8,426 bases of DNA from Bacillota bacterium. Lineage in GTDB: Bacteria; Bacillota; Clostridia; Acetivibrionales; DSM-1351. Location of the stretch: NCBI GenBank assembly GCA_023392075.1, contig JAEVZU010000304.1:1-8426 (forward strand), written 5' to 3'. The position numbers were made by a program, and so were the translations under genes. Below the pieces are notes generated by a model. The model searched no databases and was not told the DNA's origin. It was given only the letters and a program-made list of their open reading frames with translations. This document shows, one piece after another, positions 1 through 5,401 of the stretch (position 1 is the stretch's first letter; every line of letters begins with the position of its first letter).

Positions 1-24
1 CATTATAAAGCCCTCTGCAGTCAT
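1..24 (-). other. Possible start of a minus-strand gene leaving the left edge
   Basis: On the minus strand the sequence reads AGAGGGCTTTATAATG, with the ATG at 3-1. The spacing between AGAGGG and ATG is 7 nt. This closely resembles the dapF ribosome site in the same window (AAGGGGCTTTATAAAATG). It could be the start of a leftward gene of which only the first codon is visible. An in-frame ATG further upstream (24-22) has no clear ribosome site. Alternatively these bases are the tail of a rightward gene, since plus-strand frames stop at 26-28 and 43-45. Nothing can be said about a product. Confidence 0.2.
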
Positions 25-230
25 ATGAACCGATGGGGAACTTAAGGAATTTGCCATTTCCAAGTAAGGCAAATATGATGCAAATGGAAAGAAAGCAGTT
101 TGAAAGTATGTGTGAGGGGATGAAAAATCTCTCTCTTTTTTTATGTCATAATTTAGCCACCCCTTCTAATTTATACAGCATAAGGCAAAAGGCAAGCATT
201 TCCAAGTTAAAAAAAATTATAGCAAGCATG

Positions 231-259
231 TTGACAAGCTTTTCCGTGCCTGCTATAAT
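231..259 (+). promoter_or_regulatory. Promoter of tRNA-Lys
   Basis: A perfect TTGACA (231-236) is separated by 17 bp from a perfect TATAAT (254-259). A TGC just before the -10 makes it an extended -10 promoter. The predicted start is near 266, about 37 nt before the tRNA. Consensus strength fits a stable-RNA gene. Apart from this promoter I see nothing convincing in bases 25-302. Confidence 0.88.
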
Positions 260-302
260 GACTACTGTTGCCGACAAATCAAATGTCATGTAACAGAACA
301 AT

Positions 303-378
303 GACCCATTAGCTCAGTTGGCAGAGCACTTGACTTTTAATCAAGGTGTCCGCAGTTCGAATCTGCGATGGGTCACCA
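303..378 (+). tRNA. tRNA-Lys (UUU)
   Basis: A complete cloverleaf of 76 nt with encoded CCA. Acceptor arm 303-309 pairs with 368-374, the discriminator base is A375 and CCA is at 376-378. The anticodon stem 329-333/341-345 closes the loop CTTTTAA with anticodon TTT at 336-338. The T arm 351-355/363-367 is perfectly paired with a TTCGAAT loop. It is a single-gene unit with its own promoter upstream and a terminator starting at its last base. Confidence 0.97.
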
Positions 379-430
379 CAACAAAAAAAGCACGTATTTC
401 TAAAACTGAAATACGTGCTTTTTTTGTTGT
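378..430 (+). terminator. Intrinsic terminator of tRNA-Lys
   Basis: A perfect 23-bp inverted repeat (378-400 with 408-430) has a 7-nt loop TAAAACT. The 3' arm ends in GTGCTTTTTTTGTTGT, so it supplies the U-tract itself. The complementary A-run on the 5' arm makes it able to terminate in both directions. Its 5' arm begins at the final A of the tRNA CCA. Confidence 0.93.
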
Positions 431-473
431 AATAATTCAAATATATCAAGAATGATTATATTTGTTTTCTAGA

Positions 474-502
474 TTGAAATAAAAGGCTTCTTATGGTATT
501 AT
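474..502 (+). promoter_or_regulatory. Promoter of the 29-aa peptide unit
   Basis: TTGAAA (474-479) and TATTAT (497-502) are separated by exactly 17 bp, each one mismatch from the sigma-A consensus. It lies 43 bp after the tRNA-Lys terminator, so the following unit is independently transcribed. The predicted start is near 509, giving a leader of about 34 nt before the start codon. Confidence 0.7.
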
Positions 503-542
503 TTACAAGTGCTGTTCACAATAAATTTTAGGAGGAGATCTT

Positions 543-632
543 ATGAAAACGATGCAGACAATCAATTCAAACGTAAAGACCACAAAAACTTATATCAGTG
601 ATGCTCTGCCGGCACCTGATTTCATAAGATAG
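543..632 (+). CDS. Small peptide of 29 aa, function unknown
   Basis: The ORF starts at ATG 543 and ends at TAG 630-632. It is preceded by a strong ribosome site GGAGG (531-535) with a 7-nt spacer. The peptide begins MKTMQTINSNVKTTKTY and ends ISDALPAPDFIR. It is hydrophilic, rich in Thr, Asn and Lys in the first half, and has a Pro-containing, slightly acidic and hydrophobic tail. It has no cysteine, signal peptide or membrane segment. It has its own promoter and terminator and no partner gene in the same transcript, so it is not a leader peptide for a downstream gene. I do not recognise a family. It could be a signalling or modified peptide, a small regulatory protein, the coding part of a dual-function sRNA, or the remnant of a longer gene. 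The promoter, ribosome site and terminator argue that it is expressed, but its function is unknown. Confidence 0.55.
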   Translation: MKTMQTINSNVKTTKTYISDALPAPDFIR

Positions 633-737
633 CTAACCGTCCGTAATTTATCTGATTGCTAACCGGGATATTTCATTTCACAGAATATTAAGTTATTTTA
701 TTATATCAGGCTCATAAAATGATTTAACAATATGACA

Positions 738-770
738 CTGCAGCAGGCATAATTCCTGCGGCAGTTTTTT
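738..770 (+). terminator. Intrinsic terminator of the 29-aa peptide unit
   Basis: CTGCAGCAGG (738-747) pairs with CCTGCGGCAG (755-764) with one internal mismatch and a 7-nt loop. Six T follow immediately (765-770). This closes a predicted transcript of about 260 nt that begins near 509. The stretch 633-737 has no clear gene, and CTAACCG occurs twice in it (633 and 659). Confidence 0.85.
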
Positions 771-830
771 GTTTAAATAAGGGCTTGTGGTCTTTGCTTC
801 ATAGTATGATATTTATGGAGGAGCAAAGAA

Positions 831-1130
831 ATGAAGTATTTAAAGGCACAGAATGTACTACCCAAAGAGGTAATTACGATTATTCAGGAATTCATAGACG
901 GCGAATTTATATATATACCCCGCAAAGACGGTCAGCAAAGAGCCTGGGGTGAAAAGAGCGGTGCCAGAAACAGTTTAAAAGAACGGAATCGGCAGATTTA
1001 TGCAGAGTATATAAAAGGAGTTCCAATAAATTCACTTATAAGCAAATATTATCTTTCCGAACAGAGCATCAGAAGAATCATAAGAATGGAAAAGGGCCTC
1101 TGCTCGAAATCGATTCATAGCCGTTTGTAA
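831..1130 (+). CDS. CD3324-family small HTH protein
   Basis: A 99-aa protein resembling the clostridial CD3324 / Mor-activator-like family of small DNA-binding proteins, judged from memory of the family pattern. The N-terminal part carries the motifs VLPKEVITIIQEFIDGEFIYIP and AWGEKSGAR, followed by LKERNRQIYAEY. The C-terminal half (about residues 64-87, from VPINSLISKYYLSEQ onward) has the spacing of a helix-turn-helix with a recognition helix at SEQSIRRIIR. It should be cytoplasmic and probably binds DNA, but targets are unknown. The start is fixed by GGAGGAG at 817-823, 7-9 nt before ATG. A possible -10, TATGAT, lies at 805-810, but the -35 is weak (TTGTGG at 785, spacer only 14), so an activator may be needed. 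The gene stands alone: a terminator lies upstream and a palindrome without a U-tract downstream. Confidence 0.85.
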   Translation: MKYLKAQNVLPKEVITIIQEFIDGEFIYIPRKDGQQRAWGEKSGARNSLKERNRQIYAEYIKGVPINSLISKYYLSEQSIRRIIRMEKGLCSKSIHSRL

Positions 1131-1180
1131 AATTGATATGGGAGCTTTAAGGCGGTTATAGTTTACTTAAATAATTATAC

Positions 1181-1234
1181 CCTCTATTGACAATGTACAA
1201 CACTCAAAAACGTATTGTACATTGTCAATAGAGG
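1181..1234. repeat. Perfect 20-bp inverted repeat
   Basis: The arm 1181-1200 (beginning CCTCTATTGACAATG) is the exact reverse complement of 1215-1234, with a 14-nt loop CACTCAAAAACGTA. With one bulged C the pairing extends to TA/TA outside. No T-run follows on either strand, so it is not an ordinary intrinsic terminator. Each arm contains TTGACA and the self-complementary TGTACA. It may be an operator, an mRNA-stabilising hairpin, or a miniature mobile element. The sequence alone does not decide. Confidence 0.9.
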
Positions 1235-1255
1235 TAACGAAAGGAAACAAAAACA

Positions 1256-1441
1256 ATGTCATTAAAAAAGATTCTGTATGAAATTCTTAAAAGTGACGGA
1301 GGCAAGCTTATGATATGCAAGCGATGCCAGCATAAGACGGTGAAATAATGGAATTACCGTTACAAAGGTATAAGTCTTGTTAATTTGAAGGATATTATAC
1401 TTGTACAACACGGAGAAAAATTCAAACCTGTAATTTGCTGA
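1256..1441 (+). pseudogene. Short ORF interrupted by one in-frame stop
   Basis: Starting at ATG 1256, 30 codons (MSLKKILYEILKSDGG, then KLMICKRCQHKTVK) run to TAA 1346-1348. The same frame then stays open for another 30 codons (WNYRYKGISLVNLKD to KFKPVIC) and stops at TGA 1439-1441. A weak ribosome site AAAGGA (1240-1245) lies 10 nt upstream. The first part is basic and has a CxxC pair (CKRC) that could be half of a zinc ribbon. I do not recognise the family. It may be a decayed gene, a real 30-aa protein, or chance. It lies directly after the 20-bp inverted repeat. Bases 1442-1520 hold nothing further that I can name. Confidence 0.28.
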
Positions 1442-1520
1442 TTGGGCCTGGATGAGACCTGGCATTTTCAGGAGTTTTGCCATTGAAAAATAATATTTGA
1501 AAAAAAGATAAAAAAATAGC

Positions 1521-1549
1521 TTGACTTTTTCTACATCCCCCGTTAAAAT
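1521..1549 (+). promoter_or_regulatory. Promoter of the Glu-Asp-Thr-Tyr tRNA operon
   Basis: TTGACT (1521-1526) and TAAAAT (1544-1549) are separated by 17 bp. The predicted start near 1556 gives a leader of about 35 nt that includes a small hairpin, CGGCA (1563-1567) with TGCCG (1572-1576), just before the first tRNA. The operon then runs without further promoters to the terminator at 1958. Confidence 0.8.
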
Positions 1550-1590
1550 AGTCTTTGTCGGTCGGCAAGACTGCCGCTGATAATGAGTAC

Positions 1591-1665
1591 GGCCCATTGG
1601 TCAAGTGGTTAAGACACCGCCCTTTCACGGCGATAACAGGGGTTCGAGTCCCCTATGGGTCACCA
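1591..1665 (+). tRNA. tRNA-Glu (UUC)
   Basis: A 75-nt tRNA with encoded CCA (1663-1665). Acceptor arm 1591-1597 pairs with 1655-1661 with a G-U at the second pair. The anticodon loop CTTTCAC (1622-1628) has TTC at 1624-1626. The T arm 1638-1642/1650-1654 is fully paired. The top of the anticodon stem has a C-A mismatch (1617 with 1633), where a C-G pair would be expected. All other arms are intact, so I take it as functional. It is the first gene of a four-tRNA operon, 15 nt before tRNA-Asp. Confidence 0.96.
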
Positions 1666-1680
1666 TTGTAATTTTAAAAT

Positions 1681-1757
1681 GGCCCGGTAGTTCAGTTGGT
1701 TAGAATGCCAGCCTGTCACGCTGGAGGTCGACGGTTCGAGCCCGTTCCGGGTCGCCA
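1681..1757 (+). tRNA. tRNA-Asp (GUC)
   Basis: A 77-nt tRNA with CCA (1755-1757) and discriminator G1754. Acceptor arm 1681-1687 pairs with 1747-1753. The anticodon stem CCAGC/GCTGG encloses CTGTCAC, with GTC at 1715-1717. The T arm 1730-1734/1742-1746 pairs with one G-U. It is the second gene of the operon and is followed by a 31-nt spacer. Confidence 0.97.
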
Positions 1758-1788
1758 TTTTAAATTTATAATAATGAAGTCTATATGT

Positions 1789-1864
1789 GCTGGTGTAGCT
1801 CAGCAGGTAGAGCAGCTGACTTGTAATCAGCAGGTCGGGGGTTCAATTCCGTCCGCCAGCTCCA
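1789..1864 (+). tRNA. tRNA-Thr (UGU)
   Basis: A 76-nt tRNA with CCA (1862-1864) and discriminator U1861. Acceptor arm GCTGGTG (1789-1795) pairs with CGCCAGC (1854-1860). The anticodon stem GCTGA/TCAGC encloses CTTGTAA, with TGT at 1822-1824. The T stem GGGGG (1837-1841) against CCGTC (1849-1853) leaves a G-G mismatch in its middle (1839 with 1851), which is unusual. A C at 1839 would restore full pairing. It is the third gene of the operon, only 3 nt before tRNA-Tyr. Confidence 0.94.
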
Positions 1865-1867
1865 TAT

Positions 1868-1952
1868 GGAGGGGTTCCCGAGTGGCCAAAGGGGGCAGAC
1901 TGTAAATCTGTTGTCAGTGACTTCGATGGTTCGAATCCATCTCCCTCCACCA
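1868..1952 (+). tRNA. tRNA-Tyr (GUA)
   Basis: An 85-nt class II tRNA with a long variable arm and encoded CCA (1950-1952). Acceptor arm 1868-1874 pairs with 1942-1948, with one G-U. The anticodon loop CTGTAAA (1900-1906) has GTA at 1902-1904. The long variable region after 1911 and the GTA anticodon together identify bacterial tRNA-Tyr. It is the last gene of the operon, 5 nt before the terminator stem. Confidence 0.96.
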
Positions 1953-1953
1953 C

Positions 1954-1997
1954 AAAGCCTTGTGCATTCGCGATTAACGCTGTGCGCAGGGTTTTTT
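1954..1997 (+). terminator. Intrinsic terminator of the tRNA operon
   Basis: CCTTGTGCA (1958-1966) pairs with TGCGCAGGG (1983-1991) using two G-U pairs. The lower stem can extend by A-U pairs into the T6 run (1992-1997). The loop contains a further short GCG/CGC helix. It lies directly downstream of tRNA-Tyr. Confidence 0.78.
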
Positions 1998-2098
1998 ACT
2001 TTCCCGGAATAACGGGCATATCTCAAAATCTCTTGAAAAGCTTCGTCATGTTATACTAGTAATATAGCATTAGCTATGATATCGAAAATCCGGCTTGT

Positions 2099-2162
2099 CA
2101 AAAATAAAAATAAAGAAATAGCCAATTGGTTGCCGATGTTATGACATGATCAATTGGCTATT
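2099..2162 (-). terminator. Terminator of the GT39 gene
   Basis: A perfect 12-bp inverted repeat, AATAGCCAATTG (2117-2128) with CAATTGGCTATT (2151-2162). Read on the minus strand it is followed by TTTCTTTATTTTTATTTTT (2116 down to 2098). It lies 29 nt after the stop codon of the minus-strand glycosyltransferase. Bases 1998-2098, between this and the tRNA terminator, contain no gene I can support. Confidence 0.8.
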
Positions 2163-2190
2163 GAAATTTTTAAGCTTGCTTACTTACAAA

Positions 2191-4182
2191 TCAATATCTG
2201 AAACTCCAGCCCGGGAACCACTGCAAAAGGCTTGCGTACCATTTTGGTACGATAACTCCCGAAAGTATTGGATAGAACATGATAAACAGCAGTGCAGTCA
2301 GTAGCAGATAGATATAAACGATTTTTCTGGCCATTTTCCCATACCCGTAAAATATTTTAATACAGTAAACCATTATAATGATCAGGAACGGCATAACTGA
2401 GAAGTAATGATAGATAAAAGCCATCCGGCGTACTACCATCCAGGGAATGTACTGGAACAGTGCTCCCAAAATCGGCACAATCATGTATCTGTCCTTTCTT
2501 CTGATTGCCAGAACGATTCCTGTAATAAGAGCCGGAATACTAAACCACCAGATAAGAGGATTACCCATACATATTATGCTGGAAGTAAGGTTCTCGGCCG
2601 CCAGAGCCTTAGAACCGTAAAACCATATCGGTTTGGCCATAATAGGCCATGCCCACCAGGGAGAGGAGTAGGAGTGCTTGATATTCAGATCATTATGAAA
2701 ATTATACATATATGACTGATTATTTATGAATTCCTTCACACCATTACCCGGAACCAGCATTATAGATGTATAGGAGGCAAAATAAACTATACCCGGAATA
2801 ATTAAAAAGAAAAGGACGCATGCCAGGGCTGTTTTTAAAAAGTACCTGCTCCAGAATTTATTAAATAAATCGGAGGATAGGCCATATTGCCTATAGGCAG
2901 TATAACAGGCTATCTCATCAAGCTTTGTAATAATGAAAATCAGCATCAGGCCAACCGCACCGTACATTGCAATCCATTTTGTAGCAGCACCTATTCCAAG
3001 AACCACACCGCACAGAAACAACGGGACAAGGGATTTTTTCAGACCAACCTTATAGGGTTTTTTAATAAAATAATCATATATGAAATAATACATCAGTATA
3101 ACAAAGAAAGTAACATATACATCTATAGTAGAAATCCTTGTCTGAACAAAATGCATAAAATCAAACATCATCAGGAAGGCAGTACAAAAAGCGAAGAAAC
3201 GTTTTCTGAATACCTTCAAGCCAAAAAGATACATAATAGGTATCATTGCAATACCAAACAGCGTACCGACAATTCTCCAGCCAAAGGGGTTTACTCCGAA
3301 TATCAGTATTCCAATCATCACAAAGTATTTACCCAAAGGAGGATGAGTTCTTTCAAAGGGTGTGATTTCATAAATGAAATCAAGTGCTGTCCTGGGATAA
3401 AAAACTTCGTCGAAATATGTATTGGTATCGGATAAGGTATAGAAATCCACTTTATCCTGTTCATCAATAAGATTTGCCAGTTTGTACGGCTTATGATCAG
3501 GACTTTCTATGACTGCAGTATTTAAACCGGGGTTTGAAGGGGAAATATTTTTAATGCTTAAAGGTTTAGTCGATCCCTTCTCAAATACAGCTATCTCATT
3601 TATTGCTGCTCCCGGACCATTTGGCATAAATTTGATTTTAGTTGTTTTAAACTCTTTGGTCGAGACTTTCCAGGAATAAAAACCGGTTTTGTCAATGGCT
3701 TCGGAATTTAAATAATTATCATAATCGTTAAGATACAGGATATTATATTTGACATTGTCATACTTTTCATGGTTATAACCCTGATATATCATTACTTTTG
3801 ATACCTCAACCTTTTTACCCAAATCAACAATAAAACCGTCGTCTTTGGCCGAAGGCGCCCAGCTGGTTTCAGGAACGCTGAAGCCTCCGAGACTATAGAT
3901 GGCAGGTATGGCATAAAAAATGGTCATTGCCAGCATGATTATAACGTCTTTTTTTGAAAGTTTAAACAGAGGTTTTGACTCTTGCTCCGCATCAAGTAAA
4001 TCACTCTCAGATAAAATCAATGTACCGTTTTTAATACTTCTTATTCTTATAAAAAACCATATACCTATCGTCAACAGTGATATACAGATAACACCCAGCA
4101 TCATTGTGGCAAATCCCGGCATTTTTATATTGGTAAAGAAGTCTGAAATATGTTTGAAATTGTTAATAAAAAAGTCCTTCAA
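2191..4182 (-). CDS. GT39 family protein O-mannosyltransferase, membrane-bound
   Basis: A 663-aa integral membrane enzyme of the PMT/GT39 family, which transfers a sugar, classically mannose, from a polyprenyl-phosphate carrier to Ser/Thr of exported proteins. Key motifs are the acidic pair FDE (257-259), ERTHPPLGK (277-285), TRISTIDVY (348-356) and HSYSSPWWAWP (503-513), typical of the family. TM segments are at about 27-45 and 79-98, with a hydrophobic multi-pass region from 286 to the C-terminus. Residues about 100-205 are not membrane-like and resemble a discoidin (F5/8 type C) beta domain (DGFIVDLGKKVEVSKVMIYQG, INEIAVFEKG). They sit in the first outer loop before the acidic pair. I choose TTG at 4182-4180 as start because GGAGG (4193-4189) lies 6 nt upstream. 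The ATG at 4248 falls in the promoter. The gene is monocistronic. Cellulosome or surface-protein linkers are plausible substrates, but that is a guess. Confidence 0.88.
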   Translation of the reverse strand: MKDFFINNFKHISDFFTNIKMPGFATMMLGVICISLLTIGIWFFIRIRSIKNGTLILSESDLLDAEQESKPLFKLSKKDVIIMLAMTIFYAIPAIYSLGGFSVPETSWAPSAKDDGFIVDLGKKVEVSKVMIYQGYNHEKYDNVKYNILYLNDYDNYLNSEAIDKTGFYSWKVSTKEFKTTKIKFMPNGPGAAINEIAVFEKGSTKPLSIKNISPSNPGLNTAVIESPDHKPYKLANLIDEQDKVDFYTLSDTNTYFDEVFYPRTALDFIYEITPFERTHPPLGKYFVMIGILIFGVNPFGWRIVGTLFGIAMIPIMYLFGLKVFRKRFFAFCTAFLMMFDFMHFVQTRISTIDVYVTFFVILMYYFIYDYFIKKPYKVGLKKSLVPLFLCGVVLGIGAATKWIAMYGAVGLMLIFIITKLDEIACYTAYRQYGLSSDLFNKFWSRYFLKTALACVLFFLIIPGIVYFASYTSIMLVPGNGVKEFINNQSYMYNFHNDLNIKHSYSSPWWAWPIMAKPIWFYGSKALAAENLTSSIICMGNPLIWWFSIPALITGIVLAIRRKDRYMIVPILGALFQYIPWMVVRRMAFIYHYFSVMPFLIIIMVYCIKIFYGYGKMARKIVYIYLLLTALLFIMFYPILSGVIVPKWYASLLQWFPGWSFRY

Positions 4183-4219
4183 AGTTATCCTCCATGGCCC
4201 GTAGAAAAGTTTTACAATA

Positions 4220-4248
4220 ATTATAATATAGTATGATTTACAATACAA
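4220..4248 (-). promoter_or_regulatory. Promoter of the GT39 gene
   Basis: On the minus strand TTGTAT (4248-4243) is followed after 17 bp by a perfect TATAAT (4225-4220). Transcription would start near 4213, giving a 5' leader of about 30 nt with the ribosome site GGAGG at 4193-4189. This shows that the ATG at 4248 cannot be in the mRNA made from this promoter. Confidence 0.72.
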
Positions 4249-4339
4249 TTAATAATGTAAATATTAACCATATTATATTATTGACCGGATTATACCAGTT
4301 TTAGCCTGAGTTCAAACAGTCATCCACCAAAAAAAGTTT

Positions 4340-4368
4340 AAAAGCTTGAAAAGGCACTAAGCTTTTTT
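4340..4368. terminator. Hairpin with U-tract between divergent genes
   Basis: AAAAGCTT (4340-4347) pairs with AAGCTTTT (4359-4366), with an 11-nt loop and a T6 run on the plus strand (4363-4368). On the minus strand a T7 run follows after four bases. It looks like an AT-rich terminator, but no annotated gene reads into it from the plus side. It may end a short unannotated RNA or insulate the divergent promoters. Apart from this and the dapF promoter, I see no gene in 4249-4543. Confidence 0.4.
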
Positions 4369-4411
4369 GCGGTAATAACGGTTAAGGAAGATAATAGAGC
4401 CGCGTATCGCC

Positions 4412-4441
4412 TTGCGGTGACACGCCGGACTATGCTATAAT
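4412..4441 (+). promoter_or_regulatory. Promoter of the dapF-dapL operon
   Basis: TATAAT (4436-4441) preceded by TGC forms an extended -10. TTGCGG (4412-4417) is a partial -35 at 18 bp spacing. The predicted start near 4448 leaves a leader of about 96 nt before dapF. The imperfect -35 is compensated by the extended -10. Confidence 0.66.
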
Positions 4442-4472
4442 ATGAAAAAGTTAGCAAGTTTATTAGTTTAGT

Positions 4473-4514
4473 TGATAAAAGGCAAGTCATATACCTTATG
4501 CCGCCATTTTATCA
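4473..4514 (+). promoter_or_regulatory. Hairpin in the dapF leader
   Basis: TGATAAAAGGC (4473-4483) can pair with GCCATTTTATCA (4503-4514) with one bulged A, enclosing a 19-nt loop. It ends 14 nt before the dapF ribosome site. It has no U-tract and is too small to be a lysine riboswitch. It may affect mRNA stability or translation, or be incidental. Confidence 0.35.
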
Positions 4515-4543
4515 GATTTGTACACTGAAAGGGGCTTTATAAA

Positions 4544-5377
4544 ATGAAATTCACTAAAATGCAAGGTTTGGGAAATGATTATATATATGTAGACTGTACC
4601 CACGAAGCGCTGGGCAATCCGTCGGTAATTGCAAAAAAAGTAAGTGACAGGCATTTTGGAATAGGTTCGGATGGGCTGGTGCTTATACTTCCATCACAAA
4701 AAGCCGATTTCAGAATGAGAATGTTTAACTCTGACGGATCTGAATCAGAAATGTGCGGAAATGCCATACGTTGTGTAGGTAAGTATGTATACGACAACGG
4801 TCTGACAAATAAGAGCACTATTAATATAGAAACCTTGGCAGGTATTAAGATTTTAACCTTGACAGTCGAGAACGGAAAGGTTGTTCTTGTCAGAGTCGAT
4901 ATGGGTGAACCCATACTGATACCTAAAGATATTCCTGTTGATTCTGCTAAGGAAAGATTTATTTCAGAACCGGTCAGCATAGATAATTATGAATTTAAAG
5001 TAACTGCGGTTTCCATGGGAAATCCACATGCAGTTTCATATGTTGATAATGTAGCTGATTTTCCTTTGTCACAAATAGGACCTAAGATGGAAACAAACAA
5101 ATTATTTCCCAGAAAAATCAACTCAGAATTCGTTCAAATAATAGATAGAATTACTCTCAAAATGAGGGTTTGGGAAAGAGGAGCAGGAGAGACTTTGGCC
5201 TGCGGTACCGGAGCTTGTGCTGTTCTGGTTTCGTCGGTTTTAAACGATGTATCCGAAAGGGCCGCTACAATCAAACTGCTTGGAGGAGATTTATTTATAG
5301 AATGGTCGGAAAAAGACAATCATGTATATATGACTGGACCGGCTGTTAAGGTGTTCGATGGTGAAATAAATATTTAA
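4544..5377 (+). CDS. dapF: Diaminopimelate epimerase
   Basis: DapF interconverts LL- and meso-diaminopimelate in the cytoplasm, the last step before meso-DAP is used for peptidoglycan or decarboxylated to lysine. The 277-aa length is normal for the family. The N-terminus MKFTKMQGLGNDYIYVD is characteristic. The two catalytic cysteines of this PLP-independent enzyme are visible: Cys71 in SEMCGNAIRC and Cys220 in GETLACGTGACA. FNSDGSESE (61-69) and GNPHA (159-163) are family motifs as well. The start is set by AAAGGGG (4528-4534), 9 nt upstream of ATG. The gene heads an operon with dapL 24 nt downstream, so the enzyme that makes LL-DAP and the one that epimerises it are co-transcribed. No lysine riboswitch is apparent in the leader. 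Confidence 0.97.
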   Translation: MKFTKMQGLGNDYIYVDCTHEALGNPSVIAKKVSDRHFGIGSDGLVLILPSQKADFRMRMFNSDGSESEMCGNAIRCVGKYVYDNGLTNKSTINIETLAGIKILTLTVENGKVVLVRVDMGEPILIPKDIPVDSAKERFISEPVSIDNYEFKVTAVSMGNPHAVSYVDNVADFPLSQIGPKMETNKLFPRKINSEFVQIIDRITLKMRVWERGAGETLACGTGACAVLVSSVLNDVSERAATIKLLGGDLFIEWSEKDNHVYMTGPAVKVFDGEINI

Positions 5378-5401
5378 TATACAATAAGAGAGGATTTTAA
5401 A

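Noticed and set aside
33..293. 86-codon plus-strand ORF
   Set aside because: It has no ribosome site, runs through the consensus promoter of tRNA-Lys (231-259) and past its start point, and its composition looks random.
1262..1628. Two overlapping minus-strand ORFs across the tRNA promoter and tRNA-Glu
   Set aside because: They run antisense through the promoter and into the tRNA-Glu gene, lack ribosome sites, and show no protein-like pattern.
303..1665. Integration event with att duplication at tRNA genes
   Set aside because: tRNA-Lys and tRNA-Glu share only ATGGGTCACCA at their 3' ends, which follows from similar acceptor arms. There is no integrase and no longer direct repeat.
1696..2026. 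ORFs on both strands within tRNA-Asp, -Thr and -Tyr
   Set aside because: They are translations of tRNA genes. The RNA structures fully explain the sequence.
2407..4204. Plus-strand ORFs inside the GT39 gene (up to 182 codons)
   Set aside because: They are antisense to a gene with clear family motifs, and lack plausible start signals or recognisable domains.
4448..4543. Lysine riboswitch in the dapF leader
   Set aside because: The leader is only about 96 nt and shows one simple bulged stem, not the long five-helix lysine aptamer.
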